In this document: piece by piece, positions 54,502 to 61,273 of the stretch
Position numbering within the stretch: the stretch's first letter is position 1
Layout of the letters: each line of letters opens with the position of its first letter
Assembly (NCBI GenBank): GCA_041395105.1
Contig: JAWLBB010000002.1
Span: 682,001-746,000, forward strand
From: Opitutaceae bacterium
GTDB taxonomy: Bacteria; Verrucomicrobiota; Verrucomicrobiia; Opitutales; Opitutaceae
Direction of reading: 5' to 3'
DNA: 64,000 nt
Notes under the pieces: model-generated
Databases searched by the model: none
Seen by the model: only the letters and a program-made list of their open reading frames with translations
Told to the model about the DNA's origin: nothing
Translations under genes and position numbers: made by a program

Positions 54502-55356
54502 TTACTTGGACTTGGTTTTGCGACCGTTGCGCCGCGTGATGATCAGATTGTTCGATTCCTTGGACTTGCGCCGGGTCGGGAAACCCTTGGCCAGCTGGCC
54601 CCACGGCGACATGAGCTGCTGACGGCCACCGCCGCCCTTGCTCTTGCCGGCACCACCACCGTTCGGATGGTCGATCGGATTCATCACCATGCCGCGGACA
54701 CGCGGTCGCTTGCCCAGCCAGCGGTTGCGACCGGCCTTGCCCAGCTTGATGTTGCCGTGTTCGTTGTTGCCGACTTCACCGATGGTGGCGCGGCAATCCG
54801 AGCGGACCACGCGGATTTCTCCGCTCGGCATCTTCAGGGTGGCGACACCACCCTCCACGCCGATCAGTTCAACCGCGTTGCCGGCGGACCGGGCGATCTG
54901 GGCCCCGCGCCCCGGATAAAGCTCCACCGCATGCACGCGGGTCGAGGGCGGGATCACAGCCAGAGGCATGGAATTGCCGGGTTGAAAGTCAGCCACCGCC
55001 GAGGAGATCACCTGATCCCCCGGGCGAAGACCGCGGGGAGCCAGAATATAGGTCTTTTCTCCGTCAGCGTAGGCCAGCAGAGCGATGTTGGCCGAGCGGT
55101 TCGGATCATACTCGATGGCCTGGATCCTGGCTGGAATATCCAGCTTGGACCGCTTGAAATCGATGACCCGATAAAGGCGTTTGTGCCCGCCGCCCCGTCG
55201 CCGGGAAGTCAACCGCCCGTGGCAGTTTCGGCCGGCCGATTTCGAGAACGACTTGGTGAGGCGCTTCTCCGGGCGCTTCTTTTCCAGGTGCGGCTGATGA
55301 TTGAGCTGCTGGAAACGCTGGGTCGGCGTGAGGGGATTGGAATGCTTGATGGCCAT
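54502..55356 (-). CDS. rplB: Ribosomal protein L2
   Basis: 284 residues. It has GRLTSRRRGGGHKRLYR, PGRGAQIARSAG and the C-terminal VRGMVMNPIDHPNGGG with the peptidyl-transferase-proximal His. The standard S10-operon position follows rplW. Confidence 0.98.
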   Translation of the reverse strand: MAIKHSNPLTPTQRFQQLNHQPHLEKKRPEKRLTKSFSKSAGRNCHGRLTSRRRGGGHKRLYRVIDFKRSKLDIPARIQAIEYDPNRSANIALLAYADGEKTYILAPRGLRPGDQVISSAVADFQPGNSMPLAVIPPSTRVHAVELYPGRGAQIARSAGNAVELIGVEGGVATLKMPSGEIRVVRSDCRATIGEVGNNEHGNIKLGKAGRNRWLGKRPRVRGMVMNPIDHPNGGGAGKSKGGGGRQQLMSPWGQLAKGFPTRRKSKESNNLIITRRNGRKTKSK

Positions 55357-55373
55357 GGCGTGGGTAGCCCCGT

Positions 55374-55658
55374 TTAGAGGATTTCGATCTTGTCGCCCTC
55401 CTTAAGGGTGACGATCGCCTTCTTGATCTCGGGCTTGTAGCCGACGCCGCCCTTGCGGCTCCGGACCATCTTGCCCTTCACGTTGATGATATTCACCCGG
55501 GTCACCGTGACACCAAAAGTCCGCTCAACCGCTTCACGGACGGCGAATTTGTTGCTCTTCGGATAGACCTCGAAGGTGTACTGACCCAACTCGGCGGAGG
55601 CCTTGTTGGATTTCTCCGTCAGGCGGAGTGTCTTGAGAATGGTATCGGGATGAATCAT
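55374..55658 (-). CDS. rplW: Ribosomal protein L23
   Basis: 94 residues. It docks signal recognition particle and trigger factor at the tunnel exit. Its ATG overlaps the rplD stop (ATGA), and a strong GGAGGTG sits just before it, inside the last codons of rplD. Confidence 0.96.
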   Translation of the reverse strand: MIHPDTILKTLRLTEKSNKASAELGQYTFEVYPKSNKFAVREAVERTFGVTVTRVNIINVKGKMVRSRKGGVGYKPEIKKAIVTLKEGDKIEIL

Positions 55659-56290
55659 GCGGCACCTCCGTTCACGCGGGCGAGAAGACTCTGGAGCCCC
55701 CGCTCGGTCACAATCAGATGGTCGAAGAGACAGAGTTCGGTCGTGTTGAGATGGGCGGCCTCGGCGAAATCAATCCGCCTGATGTTGCGACCCGCCCGGA
55801 CCGCATCGTCGGAGAATGTGTCGTCCACCAGGAGGACCGTCCCTTTCGGGGCAATCCGGCCGACGAGATCATTCATCACCCGGGTTTTCGCCGGGTTGAG
55901 GTCGAACGACTCGATCACCGCGAGCTCGCCCGCCTGGACCCGGTCAAAAAGGGCCCGACGGAAGGCCAGCTGACGGACCTTCTTGTTCATTTTCTTGGAA
56001 AAGTCCTGAGGACGGGGTCCGAAGACCACACCGCCGCCAACCCAGATCGGGGAGCGATTCGAACCGGCCCGGGCGCGCCCGGTGCCTTTCTGCCGCCACG
56101 GCTTCTTGCCGCCACCGCTGACCTCGCCGCGCGTCTTGGTCGAGCGGGTCCCCTGGCGCGCGTTGGCCGCCTGGGCCACCACGACTTCCTTGAGGGCCTG
56201 CTGGCCTTTGATACCCTCGAAGACCGGCAGACCTTCGAATTCCCGTTCCTCGCTCGAGGAACCATCTGTCTTGAAAACCTTGAGTTTCAT
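55655..56290 (-). CDS. rplD: Ribosomal protein L4
   Basis: 211 residues from the ATG at 56290; the open frame to 56560 is not family-like. The conserved loop KKPWRQKGTGRARAGS lines the exit tunnel. In some bacteria L4 represses the S10 operon; no matching leader could be proven here. Confidence 0.96.
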   Translation of the reverse strand: MKLKVFKTDGSSSEEREFEGLPVFEGIKGQQALKEVVVAQAANARQGTRSTKTRGEVSGGGKKPWRQKGTGRARAGSNRSPIWVGGGVVFGPRPQDFSKKMNKKVRQLAFRRALFDRVQAGELAVIESFDLNPAKTRVMNDLVGRIAPKGTVLLVDDTFSDDAVRAGRNIRRIDFAEAAHLNTTELCLFDHLIVTERGLQSLLARVNGGAA

Positions 56291-56303
56291 ATCCACGTCC
56301 CCC

Positions 56304-56942
56304 TTATGCCTTCCGGGTCTTGATGGCCGCCCGGACCATGACGGCGCTTCCCACGGAGCCCGGGAGAGCCCCGCGTACCAGGATAACGTTCTGCTCCGCA
56401 TCGATCTTGACGATGCGCAGATTCTGAACCGTGCGGCGCTTTGAGCCCATATGGCCCGGCATCTTCTGATTCTTGAAGACCCGGCCGGGGGTCTGGCGCA
56501 TGCCGACCGAACCGATCCGGCGATGAAACATCGATCCGTGACTGGCCGGACCGCCCGCAACGCGAAAACGCTTCATGACGCCCTGGAAGCCCTTGCCCTT
56601 GGTCACGCCGACGACGTCGACCATCTGGCCTTCCGCAAAAGCCGCCACCGTGATCACGTCGCCCGGCTTGCAATCGGGTGCGGTCGCACAGCGGACTTCG
56701 GTCAACCGGGAGAGCGGTCCCTGATCGGCCTTCTTCAGGTGGCCTATCTCCGCCTTGGTCGAACGATGCTCACGGGTCACCCCGTAGCCGATCTGGACGG
56801 CGCAGTATCCGTCGTTCTCGACGGTCTTGACCTGCACCACCGGACAGGGGCCGGCTTGGACCACGGTCACCGGAACGAGAACATGGTTCTCGTCGTAGAT
56901 CTGGGTCATGCCCAGCTTTGTGCCTAAAATTGTTTGGATCAT
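56304..56942 (-). CDS. rplC: Ribosomal protein L3
   Basis: 212 residues. Start MIQTILGTKLGMTQIYDE; the GGPASHGSMFHRRIGSVG block is near the peptidyl-transferase centre. The gene follows rpsJ after 94 bp, a wider gap than elsewhere in the cluster. Confidence 0.97.
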   Translation of the reverse strand: MIQTILGTKLGMTQIYDENHVLVPVTVVQAGPCPVVQVKTVENDGYCAVQIGYGVTREHRSTKAEIGHLKKADQGPLSRLTEVRCATAPDCKPGDVITVAAFAEGQMVDVVGVTKGKGFQGVMKRFRVAGGPASHGSMFHRRIGSVGMRQTPGRVFKNQKMPGHMGSKRRTVQNLRIVKIDAEQNVILVRGALPGSVGSAVMVRAAIKTRKA

Positions 56943-56955
56943 TTGATGCTAAGCG

Positions 56956-57012
56956 GTAGGTGGATGGTTCCGTTTGAAACCTACATTAGCCAGGTTCCGC
57001 CCGTGCGGAGCC
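56956..57012 (-). promoter_or_regulatory. Two small stem-loops between rpsJ and rplC
   Basis: GTAGGT / ACCTAC (56956-56961 with 56979-56984), and an 8-bp stem with one G-U pair (56993-57000 with 57005-57012) closing a 4-nt loop. They sit in the only roomy gap of the S10 operon and could serve as mRNA processing or control signals. Confidence 0.35.
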
Positions 57013-57036
57013 ATCGGCCTTGCTTCCTTTATCGGG

Positions 57037-57345
57037 TCATACGTTAATCGTGATATCGACGCCCGAAGGAAGGTTGAGCTTCTTCAATTCGTCGACGGTC
57101 TGGGCGGTCGGTTCGATGATGTCGAGGAGACGTTTGTGCGTCCGGATCTCGAACTGTTCCATCGACTTCTTGTCCACGTGAGGGGAGCGGTTGACGGAAA
57201 GCTTCTCGATCCGGATGGGCAGAGGAACCGGTCCGGAGACACGGGCTCCCGATCGCTTCGCCGTGTCGACGATCTCCAATGCGGACTGGTCGATTACCCG
57301 GTAATCAAAACCCTGCAGTCTGATGCGAATTCTCTGGCCTTTCAT
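57037..57345 (-). CDS. rpsJ: Ribosomal protein S10
   Basis: 102 residues. RIRLQGFDYRVIDQSALEIV, RVSGPVPLPIRIEKLSV and SPHVDKKSMEQFEIRTHKR are conserved. It also acts in transcription antitermination as NusE. It follows fusA by 14 bp; no tuf gene lies between. Confidence 0.97.
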   Translation of the reverse strand: MKGQRIRIRLQGFDYRVIDQSALEIVDTAKRSGARVSGPVPLPIRIEKLSVNRSPHVDKKSMEQFEIRTHKRLLDIIEPTAQTVDELKKLNLPSGVDITINV

Positions 57346-57359
57346 GATGGCAACCCTGG

Positions 57360-59522
57360 TTAGGTGCGGGCTGGAGCCCGGGAAGTGGTTTCTACGATCT
57401 TCGAGAGGATGCCCGCGGGCACCTGTTCAAAGTGGGATGGCTCCATCGAATAGCTGGCACGCCCTTTCGAGAGGGAGCGCACATCGGTGGCATAGCCGAA
57501 CATGGTTTCGAGCGGAACGAAGGCGGTCACAATGCAGACATTGCCCTTGGCATCCATGCCCTGAATACGACCCCGGCGGCGATTGAGATCGCCGATGACC
57601 TCGCCCTGGTACTCCTCCGGAGTGGTGACTTCGACCTTCATGACCGGCTCAAGCAGAATCGGCGAAGCTTTCGCCATGGCATCCTTGAGGGCGAAGATGC
57701 CCGCCATCTTGAAGGCCATTTCCGAGGAGTCGACCTCGTGGAAACTGCCGAAAACGATGGTCGCCTTGAAATCGATGACCGGATAGCCGGCGACCACACC
57801 GTTGTTCGACGCCTCCATGATGCCCTCGATGGTCGGCTTGATGTATTCCTTGGGAATGACGCCGCCGACGATCGCGTTGACCACCTCGATGCCCTTGCCC
57901 TTCTCGTTGGGCTCAAGCTTGATCTCGGCATGACCGTACTGGCCGCGGCCGCCGCTCTGGCGGATGAACTTGCCCACCCCTTCGGACGAGCCCGCGATGG
58001 TCTCGCGGTAGGCGATCTGCGGTTTGCCGGAATCGGCCTCGACCTTGAACTCGCGGAAAAGGCGATCGCGGATGATCTCCAGGTGAAGCTCGCCCATTCC
58101 GGCGATGATGGTTTCGCCGGTCTCCTGGTTGGTGGTGACCCGGAAGGTCGGATCCTCCTCGGAAAGGCGGCCCAGGCCGATGGACATCTTCTGCTGGTCA
58201 GCCTTCGTCTTCGGCTCAACCGACATCGAAATGACCGGCTCCGGAAAGGTCGGAGGCTCGAGACGGAGGTCGAGGCCGTCGTCGCAAAGGGTGTCACCGG
58301 TGATGACGTCCTTGAGGCCGATCACGGCACAGATGTCCCCCGAATAAACCGCCTCCACGTCGTCCCGGCTGTCCGCCTTCATCACCATGAGACGGCTGAC
58401 CCGCTCGCTGCGGCGTGTCCGGGGGTTGTAAAGTGTACTGCCCTTCTTGATACAGCCGGAATAGACCCGGATGAAGACGAGCTTGCCGACAAAGGGATCG
58501 CTCCAGAGCTTGAAGGCCAGGGCCGAGGCCTTTCCGGCGTCATCCGCCACCACTTCAACCGGCTCCGCCTCGCTGTTCTGTCCCTTGACCGGGGGCAGGT
58601 CGAGCGGGCTCGGAAGGTAATTGATGACTCCGTCGAGGAGGCGCTGCACCCCTTTTTTCTTGAAGGCCGAACCGGGAATGACCCCGACAAACGCGAGTGA
58701 AATCGTGGCCTTGCGGATACCGAGCCTGAGTTCGTCGCTCGAGATCTCCTCGCCGCCCAGATACTTCTCGGCGATGTTGTCATCGAAATCGGAGACAGCC
58801 TCGATCAGGGCGTCGCGGTAGGCGGCGACGTCGTCCTTCATCGAATCCGGAATCGGAATCGCGATCGACTTGACGCCCATCTCGTCCGTTTCGTCAAACT
58901 GGTAGGCCTCCAGGGTGACCAGATCGACCATTCCCTTGAAGTTCTCCTCCGCGCCGATCGGCAGAAAAAGTGGATGAGCGTTGGCGCCGAGCTTGGTGCG
59001 CATGTCGTCAATCGCACTGAAGAAATCCGCACCCGTCCGGTCCATCTTGTTGACGAAGGCGATCCGGGGGACGTTGTATTTGGTGGCCTGGCGCCAGACG
59101 GTTTCCGACTGGGGCTGCACACCGGCCACCGCGCAGAAGACGGCGACAGCTCCGTCGAGAACCCTCAGGGAGCGCTCGACTTCAGCGGTGAAGTCCACGT
59201 GGCCCGGGGTGTCGATGATGTTGATCCGGTGTTTGATGTCGGCGAACGGACCCGTCACGTTCGTCCAGCTGCAGGAAATGGCTGCGGAGGTGATCGTGAT
59301 GCCGCGTTCGCGCTCCTGCTCCATCCAATCGGTCACGGCCGTGCCCTCGTGCACTTCGCCCATCTTGTGAACGACACCGGTATAGTAGAGAATGCGCTCG
59401 GTCGTGGTCGTCTTGCCCGCATCGATATGCGCGGCAATGCCGATGTTGCGCGTCCACTCAAGTGGGTATTCGCGCTTCGACGAGTTCGCGGAGGACAGTT
59501 TGTCCCTGGATACGACAGCCAT
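57360..59522 (-). CDS. fusA: Elongation factor G
   Basis: 720 residues from the ATG at 59522; an extra 12 codons upstream lie in the rpsG end and are not used. GTPase motifs: AHIDAGKTTT, DTPGHVDF and NKMDR. Domain IV carries GGRGQYGHAEIKLEP. It drives translocation. No Shine-Dalgarno is seen before the ATG. Confidence 0.98.
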   Translation of the reverse strand: MAVVSRDKLSSANSSKREYPLEWTRNIGIAAHIDAGKTTTTERILYYTGVVHKMGEVHEGTAVTDWMEQERERGITITSAAISCSWTNVTGPFADIKHRINIIDTPGHVDFTAEVERSLRVLDGAVAVFCAVAGVQPQSETVWRQATKYNVPRIAFVNKMDRTGADFFSAIDDMRTKLGANAHPLFLPIGAEENFKGMVDLVTLEAYQFDETDEMGVKSIAIPIPDSMKDDVAAYRDALIEAVSDFDDNIAEKYLGGEEISSDELRLGIRKATISLAFVGVIPGSAFKKKGVQRLLDGVINYLPSPLDLPPVKGQNSEAEPVEVVADDAGKASALAFKLWSDPFVGKLVFIRVYSGCIKKGSTLYNPRTRRSERVSRLMVMKADSRDDVEAVYSGDICAVIGLKDVITGDTLCDDGLDLRLEPPTFPEPVISMSVEPKTKADQQKMSIGLGRLSEEDPTFRVTTNQETGETIIAGMGELHLEIIRDRLFREFKVEADSGKPQIAYRETIAGSSEGVGKFIRQSGGRGQYGHAEIKLEPNEKGKGIEVVNAIVGGVIPKEYIKPTIEGIMEASNNGVVAGYPVIDFKATIVFGSFHEVDSSEMAFKMAGIFALKDAMAKASPILLEPVMKVEVTTPEEYQGEVIGDLNRRRGRIQGMDAKGNVCIVTAFVPLETMFGYATDVRSLSKGRASYSMEPSHFEQVPAGILSKIVETTSRAPART

Positions 59523-59532
59523 GGTCTTTGGA

Positions 59533-60006
59533 TTACCAGCGAAGATGGGCGAACGCACGATTGGCCTGGGCCATCTTGTGCACTTCGTCCTTCTTTCTTA
59601 CGATCGAGCCCGTGTTGTTGAAGGCATCGATGATTTCAAGCGCGAGGGCTTCGCGCAAAGGGACCCCTTTACGGCCATTGGCCGCGGCCACCATCCAGCG
59701 AAAGCCGAGGCCTTCCTGGCGCTCGAAGGGGATTTCCACCGGCACCTGATAGGTCGCGCCGCCGACACGGCGACTCTTGACCTCGAGGCGGGGACGGATG
59801 TTTTCGAGAGCACCGAGAAGAAGATCGACCGGATCACCCTTCTCCAGCTTCTCGGAGACACGCTCAAACGCTCCGTAAACGATGCGTTCAGCGACAGATT
59901 TCTTGCCCGCCTGCATGACCATGTTGACCAGCTTGGCCACCAGGGTGCTGTTGTAGCGGACGTCGGGCTTGGTGACCCGTTTGGTTGCTCTTCTACGGCG
60001 TGACAT
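59533..60006 (-). CDS. rpsG: Ribosomal protein S7
   Basis: 157 residues. MSRRRRATKRVTKPDVRYNS start and RRVGGATYQVPVEI are diagnostic. It binds the 3' major domain of 16S rRNA. Two bases separate it from rpsL. Confidence 0.97.
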   Translation of the reverse strand: MSRRRRATKRVTKPDVRYNSTLVAKLVNMVMQAGKKSVAERIVYGAFERVSEKLEKGDPVDLLLGALENIRPRLEVKSRRVGGATYQVPVEIPFERQEGLGFRWMVAAANGRKGVPLREALALEIIDAFNNTGSIVRKKDEVHKMAQANRAFAHLRW

Positions 60007-60008
60007 GG

Positions 60009-60386
60009 TTACTTCGCTTTCGGACGTTTGACCCCATATTTCGAGCGACTCCGGCGACGCTTCTCGACCCCCATCGCATCCAGCGTACCGCGAACGATAT
60101 GGTAGCGGACACCCGGAAGATCCTTCACCCGTCCTCCTCGGACCAGAACGATGCTGTGCTCCTGCAGGTTGTGACCTTCATCCGGAATATAGGAAATCAC
60201 TTCACTGCCGTTGGTCAGGCGGACCTTGGCCACCTTGCGAATAGCCGAATTCGGCTTCTTCGGGGTGCGGGTCATCACCTGAACGCAGACACCACGGCGA
60301 AACGGATTGCCGGCCAGGGCCGGCGATTTCGACTTCGCTTTGATGGGTCGACGTCCTTTGCGGACGAGTTGATTGATGGTTGGCAT
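60009..60386 (-). CDS. rpsL: Ribosomal protein S12
   Basis: 125 residues from the ATG at 60386 (MPTINQLVRKGRR). The decoding loops TPKKPNSAIRK (Lys43) and VRGGRVKDLPGVRYH (Lys88) carry the wild-type residues linked to streptomycin sensitivity. It is the first gene of the str group here. Confidence 0.98.
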   Translation of the reverse strand: MPTINQLVRKGRRPIKAKSKSPALAGNPFRRGVCVQVMTRTPKKPNSAIRKVAKVRLTNGSEVISYIPDEGHNLQEHSIVLVRGGRVKDLPGVRYHIVRGTLDAMGVEKRRRSRSKYGVKRPKAK

Positions 60387-60754
60387 GATTCGAGACGGGA
60401 AAGTGATGAAAGAAGAGGAAAAAGGGAGGACGCTAGAGCACCGCAACCCCCTCGCAAGTACAAACTGAGGCAAAAACCCCAAATCGTACTTCGGGAAACG
60501 TGGAAACAGCTGAGAAAAATGGCCTCTCCTTCCTTGGACCTGACTGATTGCCATCAGGAGAAACGAGAGAAAACGACCAATAAAGCCGTCCCCGATTCGC
60601 CGATCAAGCCTGTTTTTCCACAATCTTCACGGTAAGCGCTTTTTTTTCGGGACTGTGTTTGCGGTGGCGCTGACCGGACGGCGCCGGATCCGGCGCTGGC
60701 CAGGACGCCCCGGTCACCGACTCCAGCCCCGCTTTGCCCCGGAGCCTGAACCGG
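60387..60754. other. 368-bp region upstream of rpsL, with nested inverted repeats
   Basis: No gene is supported. It should contain the promoter of the rpsL-led transcript, but I could not pick a convincing -35/-10 pair. It holds TGACCGG / CCGGTCA (60671-60677 / 60710-60716) enclosing the perfect 16-nt palindrome at 60681-60696 (GCGCCGGATCCGGCGC), just downstream of the VOC gene. Confidence 0.5.
60671..60716. repeat. Nested palindromes after the VOC gene
   Basis: The outer 7-bp stem surrounds a perfect 16-nt palindrome. No T-run follows on the minus strand, so a rho-independent terminator is not supported. It might be a protein-binding site or a stable RNA fold. Confidence 0.4.
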
Positions 60755-61170
60755 TCAGGTGACCTCGTTCTGAAAAAACTCGATCACGGCCCCCTCCGGT
60801 CCCTCGCAGAAGGCGATCCGAACCGGCGTGGGCGGAGTCGACTGAATATCGATCGACTTCGGCTCGATCGTGACTTTCGCTCCGGCCGCCCGGGCACGTT
60901 CGAGGGCGGCGTCACAATCATCCGTTCTCAAGGCGAAATGGATGACGCCCCGCGGGGATCCGGGCGATACTCGAGATCTTCAAAAACCTCGAGGTAATTG
61001 CCGTCCCCGGTGTCGAGCATGATCGCTCGTCTGCCATCCCCTCCCCAACTGATTTTTTCCCGGAAACCGATGGCCTCGGTATAAAACCGGATCGTGGCGT
61101 TCCAGTCCGCCGTCTTGATCGCCACGTGGTGAAACCCGCATCCCTTGATCAATGGATTCGATGATGACAT
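60755..61170 (-). pseudogene. VOC (glyoxalase-fold) protein gene broken by a single-base frameshift
   Basis: The first 75 codons (from MSSSNPLIKGCGFHHVAIKT) form a VOC half with metal-ligand His (FHHVAIK) and Glu (LEVFEDLEY). The frame then reaches an early stop. From about 60950 downwards the adjacent frame continues in register: VIHFALRTDDCDAALERAR, then AFCEGPEGAVIEFFQ with the second-half Glu, ending at 60755. Adding one base near the GGGG run (60948-60951, minus strand) restores a protein of about 138 residues. It is either a real recent mutation or a homopolymer sequencing error. It lies just after the rpoC terminator. Confidence 0.75.
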
Positions 61171-61220
61171 ACCGCCGAATCTGAACCCGTCAGCCCCGGG
61201 ACGGCAATCCCTATACGAAA

Positions 61221-61250
61221 AAGCCCCGGCCGTCGCAACGGCCGGGGCTT
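61221..61250 (-). terminator. Intrinsic terminator downstream of rpoC
   Basis: A perfect 13-bp GC-rich stem (61221-61233 with 61238-61250) around a 4-nt loop. It is followed on the minus strand by TTTTTCG (the last arm bases give CTTTTTCGT). It lies 24 bp after the rpoC stop, ending the rpoBC transcript before the VOC gene. Confidence 0.9.
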
Positions 61251-61273
61251 GGAATTTCGGATTTCGGGGCGGA

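Noticed and set aside
57432..58700. 422-codon frame opposite fusA
   Set aside because: Antisense shadow of a highly conserved gene.
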